Origin: Pelagophyceae sp. CCMP2097
Taxonomy: Eukaryota; Sar; Pelagophyceae
DNA length: 64,000 nt
Assembly (NCBI GenBank): GCA_026770575.1
Contig: MU657166.1
Coordinates: 1,149,102 to 1,213,101 of the forward strand
Direction of reading: 5' to 3'
The notes under the pieces are model-generated. The model had not been told where the DNA came from and ran no database searches. It saw only the letters and a list, made by a program, of their open reading frames with translations. The translations under genes and the position numbers were made by a program. Positions 21,742-32,300 of the stretch are shown piece after piece; position 1 is the first letter of the stretch, and each line of letters begins with the position of its first letter.

Positions 21742-23791
21742 TCATCTTGTCTGGCGCGTCCTGCGCGGCGGGCGCTTCCTCGCGACGATTTGGAGCTTGC
21801 GCCGTTGGTTGGCTCCCGGCTTGGGCCGGGAGACGTCGGGCCCGCGGAGCACGATTCGGACCTTTGATCCGCGGAAGAGGAAGTCGTGCCGGATGGTCGA
21901 CTCAATAAAAGACAGCGTCGTCTTGGCGAGCTTGGTCCGGAGAGCGCGTCCGAACAAAGCAAACGTCGGGGGCTTGGTGCCGATCTGGGACATGTAGCGC
22001 ACGCCCTGGCACTCCTCGCCGCGCGGGCCCTGCATAAAGTCCTGCAGCCACGAGTTCAAAACCGCAGTGGAGATGCGCTTGCACGCGGCGTCGTAAGTCG
22101 CGACGACAAAGTGCAGGGCCCGCCGCGCGCGCGCAGGGCCGTTGAGCGCTGAGCACCTGCGAGGAAGACCCGTCGCCCGCGCAGTACGGCGCCCCCCGGG
22201 GTGGCCTTGCTGCGGCATTGCCAAGGCCGACGCGGCGCCGCACGAGATGACGTGGTGGTCCGTCGGAGCCTTGCCAAAGAGCTGGTAGCGGATGCGGCGC
22301 TCCACGAGCTCGGCGTTCTCGGGCTACGCGCCGTGTTCACCGGCGCCCCGGAGAGTCCGCCGGGCTCCATGGGAAGAGTGTTTCTCGAATCCAAGCAAGC
22401 AGCTTGCACAATCCCAGCAAGGGGGCCGAAACGCCTCTGAGAAACGCGCACCGTTGCGTCCAACTTGTTGCAGACAATCACCAGGGCCTCTGCCTGCATG
22501 GCCTTTTGCGCGAGGCGGCGGTCCTCGCGCCGGATCGGCTCGGAAGCGTCGACGATGAACATGCAGACGTCGCACTATTGCAAAGGCGAGTGGGCCGTGT
22601 TCTTCGAGCGAGGGATTGCCGCGGTCGTAAAAGGACGGCGCGAGGGCCTTTCTTTGGGGGGCCTTTCTCGGGGTCCGACGAACGCACGTTGCGGATCTCG
22701 CGCTCCGTCGCTCTGATGGACTCGTTGTCGATGACGTTGCACTTTTCCGACTCTCGAATCCCGGCCGTGTCGACGAGGAGAATTCGGCGCTTCTCAAACT
22801 CCAGAATCGCTTCCACCGCGTCGCGCGTCACACCCGGCGTCGCGGCCGCGAGCGCGATCTCGTCTCGGGCGAGCGTATTCAGCAGAGTGGACTTGCCCAC
22901 GTTGGCGCGGCCGAGGATCGCCACTCGGATCTCCTCAATCTTCTCCGGCTCCGGCTCCTCCAACTCGCCCGCCGGCACCACCACCGTCCGAAGCACCTCG
23001 AGCAGCCTGCGGGGAGGCGTCGTCGACGGGGCCGTATGAGGGCCCCCCTCGCAAAGAAGAGCGCACTCTGGTAAACCATCTCCGTGCGTCGCCGAAATGT
23101 GGATGACGGGCTCGTTGCGGCTCGCGAATTTCATGGCCTCGTACTCGTCCTCCGCCGCGACGACGAACTCGCCCTCGCATTTATTGAAAAGAGCGATTCC
23201 TGCGTGGAAAAGTGCCGCCGAGGGGCCCGCCGCGCACGGCGGCCAACGCACGTCGCGTCTTCTTGGGCACGCTCTTTCGAAGCCACTCCGCGACGTCGTG
23301 GTCGGCGCCGGTGACGCCCGTGCGCGCGTCGAGCATGATGAAGACCGCGTCGGCAGCCCGCAGCGCCTCGGTCGAACGCGTCCTAAGGCGACGGTGGCGG
23401 CGACGGCCCGCCGGCGCAAGAGGACGCACGCCATCGCGTGCGACATGCCGAAGAAGCTGCCGGGGTTGCCTGCGCGGGTCGTGGAGTTGCGGGGATCGTG
23501 GAGTCGCGGATGGGTCGCCGCCGGTCCCGTCGCACCTTGATAAGTTTCCGGTGCATCGTCGTATTCGTAGCCCGCCGTGTCGACGATCGAAAACTTGATC
23601 TCGCCGAGTCTGGCGGCGGCGACGCGCGCGTCGCGCGTGGTCCGAGCAATGGCCGAGACGATTTGCGGCCGCTTGGCCCCGGTGGCTCTATCACGCAATG
23701 CGTTGAAAAGGGTCGATTTCCCAACGTTGGGCCGCCCCACGATGGCGATGCGCGCGCCACGCAGAACCGGCGCCGCCACCTTGGAGGCCAT
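21742..23791 (-). CDS. der: GTPase Der/EngA, ribosome assembly, probably organellar
   Basis: Double-GTPase ribosome assembly factor of bacterial origin. Eight exons: 23536-23791, 23430-23469, 23252-23382, 23067-23199, 22688-23006, 22452-22574, 22244-22323 and 21742-22156 (498 residues, family about 490). G domain 1: GRPNVGKST, DTAGYE, NKCEG. G domain 2: GRANVGKST, DTAGIRE, NKLDA, followed by VISCSALNG. The C-terminal KH-like domain holds GTKPPTFALFGRAL and LRTKLAKTTLSFIEST. Such genes in algae usually act in plastid or mitochondrial ribosomes, but the N-terminus (MASKVAAPVLRGARIAIVG) is too short for an obvious targeting peptide. Exon 2 (40 bp) was needed to restore frame and the switch-II helix. 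The gene is divergent from the PDI-like gene with only 98 bp between starts. Confidence 0.93.
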
Positions 23792-23889
23792 GGCCGCGAC
23801 TCGGGACGCGGACCCTTTGGCAAAGCCTTTTTGGCGACATGTAATTTCCGACCACTGGCAACGGGCCGCCTTCCGCCCAATTCGAGAGC

Positions 23890-25711
23890 ATGTTGGGCGC
23901 GCTGCTCGCGCTGGCGGCTTTGGGGTGTGCGGGCGCGGCCAAGGACTTGGAGTTCGTGGAGGAGGTCGGCCCGGCGAATTATGACAACTTTCTGCTCAGC
24001 GCAAGCGAGGAAAAGCAGTGGGTCTTGTTGGAATTTTATGCGCCATGGTGTGACCACTGTGAGTCCCGCGCCGAGCCCCGGGGCCGGAGAGGCCTCGGGT
24101 CCGTTGAGGACCCTGGAGAGGGGCCGTAAAGGACGATCGAGGAGGGGCCGTTCTCAGCAAGGGCCTCTGGCGTCGTTGCGAGGGACACCCTTTCGACGCC
24201 GCGTCTGTACAGGCAAGGCCATGGCCCCGATCCTCGACGAGTCCGCAATGCGGCGTCCCTCGAAGCGCCGGGCCCGCGGCCTCGGTGGCGAGCGCATGGG
24301 GCGCGTGGGCGTTGGCCGGGCGGGCGTTCGCTTTCCAACCCCCCGCTCCTAGGTTCGCGGGCAAGCACCCGGGCGTGCGCGTGGCGAAGATCGACGCGAC
24401 GCGGAACAAGCAGTTGGCGAAGGATCACCGCATCGAGGGCTACCCGACTCTGCGCTGGCGCGGCGTCGGGGCCCACAAGTTCCGAGAGTACAAAGGCGGC
24501 CGAGACTTGGAGTCGCTCGACCGAATCGATGCCCGCCTCAACGCGTGCGTCCAACGCGTCACGACGATGAATGCCCCAGTCGTAAAAGTCGATTGGAAGC
24601 GACGCGTTGCAGGCCCATCATCTCGGCAATCTCGAACAAGGCCGAATTCGAGGGCATGGCCTCCTTGGCGCCCGGCGTCGCCTTTGTCGCGCTCAAGGAC
24701 TGGCTCACGCCCGAAGAGCTATCCATGTGCGTCTACCGCTGTCGTGACGTTTCTCGGGGAGCCTGCCCGCCGCAGCTTGCCCGCCTTTAGCTTCGAGGCC
24801 GTGGCGGTGGAGCGGCACCACGAGGCATCCTTCGCGGTGGCGCCGTCGGCCGTCTTCGGCCGCGGCGTCGAGGCGGCGTCGTCTGGGGTGGCGGTGCTGG
24901 AGCCCGGGGAGCCTCCTATGTACTTTGACTTGGCCGTCGTCGGCGAGCCCGCCGCCGCCGAGGCCGCGGCCGCCGGCGGTCCGCGCCTGAGCAAGCGCGG
25001 CCTCAACGCCTGGGTCAAGCGGCACAACGCGAAGTTGTACACGGCGCTTGGGCCTCGCAACTTCCGCGCCCTCGGCCGCGAGCGCTCCGTCGCCACGGCC
25101 ATCATGCCGAGCAGCGACCAAGGCTCCGAATTCGTCGGCCTCTCCAAGGAGCTGCAGGCCGCCGCGCGCGGCGCAGAGGCCGCCGTCCGCGACAAGATGG
25201 GCTTTGGAGAGCTGGATGGCTACCGCTGGAAGGCCTTCGTCGCGACGATGGGCGTGCGCGAGGCGCAGCTGCCGCGACTCCTCGTCATCGACGTCGACGG
25301 CGACCGTAGATGCCCGCGCCATGCCCCCGTCGGAAATCCCGGACAGGCGGTACCGGGACCCCGGACAGAGTCAGGTGTGGTTCGGTGTTGCTCGCCGTCA
25401 CCTTTCCACTAGGCTACTGGGCGCGCGACGCGGCGAGCCAGGCCCTTGTCGCGGACTCGGACCTCTCCGCGGCGGAGATCGCCGACTTTCTCGGCGGCAT
25501 TTCTTCGGGCGCAATCCGACCGCACTATCATGGCGTCCGAGGTTTCTTCGACCGAGCTCGCAGACTCGCAGAGGAGCACCCGGCCGTCTTCGCGGCCATG
25601 ATCGTCATGGCCATCCTCATCCTCTCCGCGTTTGCGATGCTCATCAAGTCCTGGCTCTCCGGCGGCGAGGACGACCGCCGCGACTCTGTGAAAAAGCCAA
25701 AGTTCCATTAA
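23890..25711 (+). CDS. Membrane-anchored protein disulfide isomerase-like protein
   Basis: ER thioredoxin-fold protein. Six exons: 23890-24058, 24213-24252, 24353-24544, 24613-24726, 24791-25305 and 25413-25711 (442 residues). Signal peptide MLGALLALAALGCAGA, then a thioredoxin domain with LLEFYAPWCDHCKAMAP; the active site is CDHC instead of the classical CGHC. IEGYPTLRW carries the cis-proline. One or two inactive PDI-like domains follow (APGVAFVALKDW; LPRLLVIDVDGDRYWA), then a membrane helix (FAAMIVMAILILSAFAML) and a short acidic/basic tail, as in TMX-type PDIs. No KDEL is present. Intron 2 fits only as a GC-AG intron (CG|GCGTCC). The exon 5/6 join exactly recreates DGDRYW. Confidence 0.9.
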
Positions 25712-25801
25712 CCTTGTTTGAATGGCACAAGTTCCATTCACCTTGTTTAAATGGCCCCAAAAAGCCAAAGACTAAGTTCCATTAACCTTGTTTAAATGGC
25801 C
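25700..25801. repeat. Tandem duplication spanning the PDI stop codon and 3' end
   Basis: Three copies of a unit like AAGTTCCATTAACCTTGTTT followed by an AATGGC segment. The first copy contains the stop codon of the PDI-like gene. It fills the 96-bp gap to the convergent helicase gene. Confidence 0.85.
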
Positions 25802-25807
25802 CAATGT

Positions 25808-25946
25808 TCATCGCGACGCCTCGTCGTCGTCCGAGGCGTCGTCGTCGTCGTCGGGCGCGGCGTCGTCCGGCTCGCCGTGCGACCGCGAATCGTCGTCGTC
25901 GTCCATTTTTCGGTCGTCGCCGTCGCCCGCGTCATCATCGTCGTCA

Positions 25947-25986
<40 letters not shown>

Positions 25987-28008
25987 TGGCCGCGGCTTGA
26001 GCCTTGGGCGCAAAGGCGGGCTGGAAACCCTTTGGCGCCTTGAGGGCTGTCTGGAGGCTTGCGAGGCAGGCCTTGTACCTAGCGTGGTGCGACGGTCGCT
26101 CGCGACTTTGCCGTCACGCCTTGCTGTTCCGGGTTGCCCGAAAACCGGCGCGGCTTTATACTTCGGGACGAGTTCGTCGAGGGCCTTTCCCTCGAGGACG
26201 AGCTTCGCGGGCACGTCTTGGTTAATCTCATACCTCAATCTTTCAAAAGTATTCTCCTGGCCGCGCTTCAAGAGCGTCACCGCCGTCCCCGGGCGGCCGG
26301 CACGCGCGCAGCGGCCGACGCGGTGGACGTAGGCCATGACGTCGTTTGGCACGTCGTAATTTACGACGACGTCCACCTGAGCCAGGTCGATGCCGCGCGA
26401 GAGGCCGTCCGTCGCGACGATCCTAAGAACGCAGAGGTGCGCGGGGGTCTTCTCATGCGAGGTGCGCGGGATTCGCGCTTCTACGGACGCACCACGCGGC
26501 TTGTCGGGAATTGAGGTCGTGTTTTGCCTTTGCAGAACTCGAGCATTCCAAGACGTTCCCACCCCACAAGCGGAGGAGCGCGGCCAGGCGGTGCGTCGTG
26601 TCGATGGACGCCGCGAAGACGACGGCCGACGAAGTCGGGTGCTGCTCCAGCAGGCGCAGCAGGCAAAGAGGCTTCGTCTGGGCAGAGCAGAGAGCGACCT
26701 GCTCGAGCAGGCTCGCGGGCAGCGCGTACTTTGAGGAATAACCCTGCGGGTCGAACCGCAGAGCGTTGCGCAGCCGCAGTGCCGCGTACGTCGACGCGTC
26801 GCCGAGAGTGGCCGAGAAGAGCATTTTTTGCAGCGGCGGCGCCGCCTCGACCATAGCCTCGCCCGAGCCTGGCCGCGCAATCGACCGAGCCTTTGGCAGC
26901 ACGCTTACACGCACCGGGCCAGGACCTGCGCGTCGTGGGCTCGATGCGCGGTTGCTGCGCGCCGCCGGCGATGTCGACGACGCCGCGTTTGGTGGAGTGG
27001 CATGCCTCGACAAGTTTATCAATCCAGCCGTGGTAATTCTGCTGCAGCAGCCGGTCCGCCTCGTCGACGACGACGTAGCGCAGGTGCTGCAGCGTGAACC
27101 CGGGAGTCTCGTCGATGTGCTCCACCAGACGTCCGGGCGTGCAGACCTAGAGAAACCTAATGGCGATCCACGCCTCGCGAGGCCCGACGCACGAGGGCGT
27201 CGGGCGCGCCGGGCCGGCCGCCGGCGGCCGCGGCGTCGGCGTTTTGGTACGTGGCGCCGTCGTTCAGGAAGAGGGGCTCGTCGGTTTTCCCAGCGTTGCC
27301 TACCACCGTGTTCCGCAACGACCCCCGCCTTTCGCAGAGTCCCCGGTCGGTCTCTGGGGCCGCTCTCGTTGTCATGGTTATCCGACGTGCCCGGCGCGGC
27401 GTATCACCGACGGCGAGCGCGACGCGGAGCCCTCCTGGCGCGCAGAGCTGGCGGATGACGGCGTGGACCTGCCTCGCGAGCTCGCGGCTCGGGACGACGA
27501 CGAGGGCGCGGAGCCGCGGTACGCTCCTCGCGTGGAGCCGTTCGAGGACGGTTAATGCGTAGACCAGCGTCTTGCCGGAGCCCGTCGGCGCGGAGACGCA
27601 GAGGTCGCGCGCGGACCGCAGCGCCACGGGGAGCACGCGGCGCTGCACGGGCCAGAACGAGTCGATGCCCGTTTCGCGGAGCCGCGTGGCGAGGCCGGGG
27701 TTGAGCTCGGTCCACAACCGCGCGTCGCTCCACTCTTCCTGCTCTGCAGGCGCCGCCGAACGCATCGCCGCCGCCGCGCCGCGAGCCGCCTCCACGAGGC
27801 GCAGCCGCTTTGGCGCCGAACCGTCTGCCGCCGTGAGCGTCGCCGCACCAGGCGATCCAGAGGGCCGCTTCCTCGGGCTCTTCTTCTTCGAGCCTCCGGG
27901 CGTGCCCGCCGCGCTCCCCGCGAGCGACGCCGCGGGAGCCGCCGCGGTCTCGGAGAGCCGCTTCTTCGGGCTCTTCTTCTTGCCGCTTCCGGGGGTAGAG
28001 GGGCCCAT
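25808..28008 (-). CDS. DDX51: DEAD-box RNA helicase, DDX51/Dbp6 type
   Basis: ATP-dependent helicase, probably for early 60S ribosome assembly in the nucleolus (Dbp6 role in yeast). Exons: 27408-28008, 27193-27299, 26915-27146, 26493-26868, 26162-26422 and 25808-26078 (615 residues). The basic N-terminus has two KKKSPxKRxS repeats that look like nuclear signals. Motifs: APTGSGKT (I), VVPSRELA (Ia), TPGRLVEHI (Ib), VVDEADRLL (II; DEAD), FSATLG (III), VATDGLSRGIDL (V) and HRVGRCARAGR (VI). The C-terminus is a long poly-Asp tract encoded by a GAC microsatellite. The frame stays open upstream of the ATG, with an AGIRNL/AGIQNL repeat, into the divergent SLC35 gene, so the true start may differ. 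Confidence 0.92.
25931..25986. repeat. TCG/TCA trinucleotide repeat encoding poly-Asp on the minus strand
   Basis: About 18 triplets in frame within the last exon of the helicase gene. Confidence 0.9.
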
Positions 28009-28275
28009 CGTCTCGAGCGCTCGGAGCCTGAGGTTCTGAATTCCGGCGTCGCCCAAATTTTTGGCGATCAGATTTCGAATCCCGGCCGTTCCGAGTCGAG
28101 CCCGCGCTCGTGCCGCGGGCCCGAGCTCCTCCACGTGCACCGCGCCGCTGCGCTCGAGCTCCTGCACGTGCGCCGCGCCCAGCGCTCGAGAGCCCGAGAT
28201 CGTCCCGGTCGACGGCCGGCCGCTGCTCGGCGTCGTCGACGACCGGCCGCGCCTCGACGAGGGCGCGGCGCGGCG

Positions 28276-29295
28276 ATGGCGTCGCCGCTGGAGCGTTTGG
28301 AGGCGGACCTGCCTTCGCCGGTGCGGACGTTTGAGGCGGACCAACGGCGCGGCGTCTGGGTGTCGATTCTAGGCCTCTTTGTGTTTTATGTGGCGCACGA
28401 CGGCCTCCAGGAGCGCGCCTTCCGCACGCCGGGCTTTGAATTTGGGTGGTTCATGACGGCGGTGGAGATCGGCACCATGGCCGCCTGCGCCGCTCTGTGG
28501 GAGCACCCTGGCTGCGACGGCGCCAAGCCGCGCGACGCGCCAACCGCGAAGCAGAGCGGCTCAGGCTACGTCGCCGCTTTGGTTTTGGCCATTGCCGTGT
28601 CGCAGGGCACGGGTTCGGCGGCGCTGCAGTACGTGAATTATCCGGTGAAAGTTGCAGTTAAGAGTTGCAAGCTTGTGCCCACTCTGGCCTTCTCAACGTG
28701 CCTCAACGGCGCCCGATACTCGTACGCCGAGTGCATCGCCGCTCTGATCATGTGCCTCTCGCTCGCCCTCCTCGGGCTCGCGGATTCGCGGCACGGCGAG
28801 GCGAAGAGCGAGGCCCAAACGGTCGGGTTTTTGCTCCTCGGTCTGGCCGTGTGCTCCGACGCCGTCATCCCAAATTTGCAGGAAAAGCTCCTCCGACAGC
28901 TCAAGATGCCCGTGGCCAAGATGGTCGTCTACTCGAACCTCGGGTCGTTTACCCTCGTCGTCGCGCTGATCACGTTTACGGGCGAGCTCGGAAACGCAGT
29001 CGACTACTGCCGGAGCGTGCCAGACGTCGCCGCGCTGCTGCTGCTGCAGGCGCTCTGCGCGTACTGCGGCCTCCGGTGCTACCTCTCCGTGATACGGTCG
29101 TTGTCTGGCGTCGCGGGCGTACTCACGACGTCAGCGAGGAAAGTCGTGACTCTGATTCTCTCGTTTGCACTCTTCGAAAAGCCCTTTTCGAGGCACCACG
29201 CCCTCGCGCTCCTCCTCTTGGCTTTTGGCATCAGCCTCGCCGTCGCCGCCAAGAGCTCGCAAATGCGCATGTGCGGCAAACAAGGTGCCGTCTAA
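28276..29295 (+). CDS. SLC35B-like nucleotide-sugar/PAPS transporter
   Basis: Intronless, 339 residues, about ten membrane helices, of the drug/metabolite transporter superfamily. These Golgi/ER transporters exchange nucleotide sugars or the sulfate donor PAPS. Family features: LQYVNYPVKVAVKSCKLVP (SLC35B consensus around KSCK), a cytosolic ADSRHGEAKSE loop, NLQEKLLRQL and the C-terminal TTSARKVVTLILSFALFEKP (SLC35B consensus). The closest fit is the PAPS/UDP-galactose transporter-like group; the substrate cannot be fixed from sequence. The 44-bp gap to the convergent dynein gene is among the smallest in the window. It is divergent from the DDX51-like gene. Confidence 0.9.
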   Translation: MASPLERLEADLPSPVRTFEADQRRGVWVSILGLFVFYVAHDGLQERAFRTPGFEFGWFMTAVEIGTMAACAALWEHPGCDGAKPRDAPTAKQSGSGYVAALVLAIAVSQGTGSAALQYVNYPVKVAVKSCKLVPTLAFSTCLNGARYSYAECIAALIMCLSLALLGLADSRHGEAKSEAQTVGFLLLGLAVCSDAVIPNLQEKLLRQLKMPVAKMVVYSNLGSFTLVVALITFTGELGNAVDYCRSVPDVAALLLLQALCAYCGLRCYLSVIRSLSGVAGVLTTSARKVVTLILSFALFEKPFSRHHALALLLLAFGISLAVAAKSSQMRMCGKQGAV

Positions 29296-29339
29296 ACTCT
29301 TGCCGGAAAACTTTCCGGAGAACGGCAGTTCAACAGAGA

Positions 29340-32300
29340 TTAGTCGTCGAGCTGGGAGAGGAATGCGACGCCGCGCTGGACCCAGTGGCCCTCTGCCTTT
29401 GCGGACGGCACGGGGACGTCGAGGATGAAGTTGGTGGAGTGGCCGGTAGTGGCGAGGACGCCTCTTCTGTCCGAAGTCTTGTACACTGGGCAGGCGTAGC
29501 TCGGTGGGTGGCGGATCTCCGCCGTGCGCATGGGCTCGAGGTACATGGTCGGCGCGGTGGCGAAGAGGACTTTGGGCTCGGATTCGTCCAGCGACCTCGT
29601 CGAGGCGTCCCACCGCGCGCCCTCGAGGAAGAGGCCGTAGGCGTAGACGCCCACGTTTGGCGCCGAATCGTACGATTTGGCGGGCAACATTTCGAAACGG
29701 AAGTCGATTGCGTCGATCGGGATCGTCTCCTTGCGGGCGAAGTTTTGCTTCGAGGCCGTTAAAAAAGCGTGTTGGAAGAAGAATGCCGAAAGCCAGTACG
29801 CCGGCGGCGGCGAGGCGTCGAGCCAGCTTGCGAAGAAGTCTAGGCGGTGGACGAGGTCGTTGACGTACGACGAGAGCGGTTTGAACGAAGGGTACGACTT
29901 GGCCTTCCACAGTGCTGGGATGGCCCCGTACACCAAGGCCGCGCCGAGCTGATCGAGATCCGCCGACATGACGACGACGCCGGAGACTGCCTGCACCACG
30001 GACTTCAACGACTTGAGGACGAGGTTCACTAGAGTGTTGAACCGCAGCAGTTCCTGGCAGAGGACCGTGTTCATCGACTCGTCCCACCTGACCGGGTAGC
30101 GGACTTGGGCTCGTTCCATGTCGTAGGGCGGCGGCAGCTTTTTCAATATGTCCGTCGCAGTCGCGGTGATCGCCTCGTCCGTCGACGCCCCGCCGCCGCC
30201 GCCGCCGCCGCCCTCGGTGAGCAGGATCGTCGCAAAAAGGGCGTTGGTCTCGCCCGAGGACTTTGTAATGTTGGCGTTGCTGTGGAATCCAAAGATTTCC
30301 GGCTCTGCGACGTTTGGTAGTTGTTCGATGAGGGCCACGAACTCGCCGTGCGTCGTTGCGGTCGGGATGGTGTACACTCCCGAATCCGAGAGCGCGGCGC
30401 CGTCGGGGAGGACTTGCGGCCGGAAGAAGCGGTGGAGAATGGCGTTGAGCGTGATTCGGTCCTTGCCGTCCGTCACCCTCCCGCCGTAGTTACACTCGCC
30501 GATGCAGTACTTCAAAGCCTTGAACGGCACCTCGGCGTTCTCGTCCAAGAACATGCCGAGCTGCTGCATGGAGATGAGCATGTCCGACTCATTAAAACCA
30601 TACCTGACACCGGCCCGGGTCCCGCCCAAAGCCAGGGCAAGAAGCAAAGACTGACGCGATGTTCCAACCGAGCGGCCCGAAGAGCCGCCGTTCCTGCAGC
30701 AGAGCGTGGAACATGCAAAGCGCGTAGACCAGCTTGCGGAACCTAGACGGGCGGGGGTGCTCCCGGGGTGTCGTGCGCCTTTGACGTTCGGAGGGCCCCT
30801 TTCCTTGTCTTCCTGGGCTCCCTGGACCTCGTCTTCCGGGTGCGGGGTGCCTCGTGGGTGCGACGCACGGGCCCGGCTTGTTGCAGCCGTCGAAGAAGCC
30901 GGGGTCGGAAATGGGCGCGTTTGAAAACGAGCCGAGGATGTTGGCGCGCAGCCCTTTGGGAGGCTCGATGGTCATCTTGACGCCGTTTTGCAAGACGCTG
31001 ACGGGGAAGACGGGCGACGGGTACGTCGTGCACCAGAGCCGAAAGTCCTTGTGAGTCGAGCCGGTCAGCGTCTCGCAGATCTGCTCCAGCCGCGGCATGA
31101 ACGAGGGCGCGAGGTGGCAGTTCTGCAAGACGACCCAGGACCCGTCTCTGCACGATGTCGCGATGAGCTTGTCCGCCAGAGGCCCTTGGCCCTGGCCGAG
31201 CGACATGGGATAGACCTTTCTCGACAAGGTTTCCGCGGCCTTGAAGACGGCAGACATGGGGTCCGACCCCGGCGAGAGGACGAAGACTAAAGGCGTCGTG
31301 CACACGCTCTCGTCGTAGCACGCCTGCAAGTCGAATGGCGGCGGCCGGACGAAGGGCGCGCCCAACGACTCGACGACGAACTTTTGCACCGCGAGCATGA
31401 CCTTGTCCGGCCGGATGCACCGGAGCAGACAGAGCCGCTTCAAACCGTGGAGCCGCGCCTCCCATCGACCCGGGAGCGCCTCGTCCTGCGGCGAGGCGCT
31501 GTCGTAGATGCGTTTCCAAGTCGTGCCGTCTGTGGAAAACGACTCGCGCAGCCCGGCCATGGCGGGGAGATCCGAGAGCAAGCAAATCTCGTTCCACTGC
31601 TTGGGGAGGAGCCAGTCTCCGCAGGAGTTTGGGTGCGGGTTGTCGAGGGCGACGCCTCCCGTGAGCAGGAAGATCCACTCGGCCGCGTCGAACAAGTTTG
31701 GATCCTTGGAGTGCGCCAACTTCCTCGCCGCGAGCACAAAGGAGAAGAGCAGCTTGTCCTTTTCCAACAAGGAGCGGCAGACGTTGTTGTAGAGCGAAAG
31801 GTCGAAGTGGCGCGCGAGGTTGGCGAGGCGCGATGGCAATTCCGATGCTTGCTCCGACTTGAGGATGGATGAAATGAAGAGATTCACGAACCAGGGCAGC
31901 GAGTAGGAATACGTCGGCTCGATGTGGTTCAAGTCGGTGATGCAGAAGAAGAGGACCTGCGTCTCGAGCGCGACGTCCTTGTAGCCCGAGCGGACCTCGT
32001 CGATCTCGCTCTCCGTCTGATCCGCGAGGGCCTGCTTCTTGAGGATCTCGTCGGAGGTGATCTTGGACTTGCCCAGCGTCTCGATGGCGGTCTCATCCTC
32101 GAGGATGTTGCCCTCGCCGGAGAGGATCTCCAGGATGCGATCCTCGATGTCCTTGAGCTTGGCGGCGTTGGTCGCCGACTCGGCTACCAGCTCGTTCTTC
32201 TTCCGCTCGAGATCCGGCCGCTCCTTTTCCACCACCACTCCGAGAAGCTGGTCGCCGAGGCCAACGGGCGTGATCATAAAGTTCAAAAGAGTCACCTTGA

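Noticed and set aside
25788..26000. Poly-serine plus-strand open frame
   Set aside because: It is the complement of the GAC (poly-Asp) repeat in the helicase last exon.
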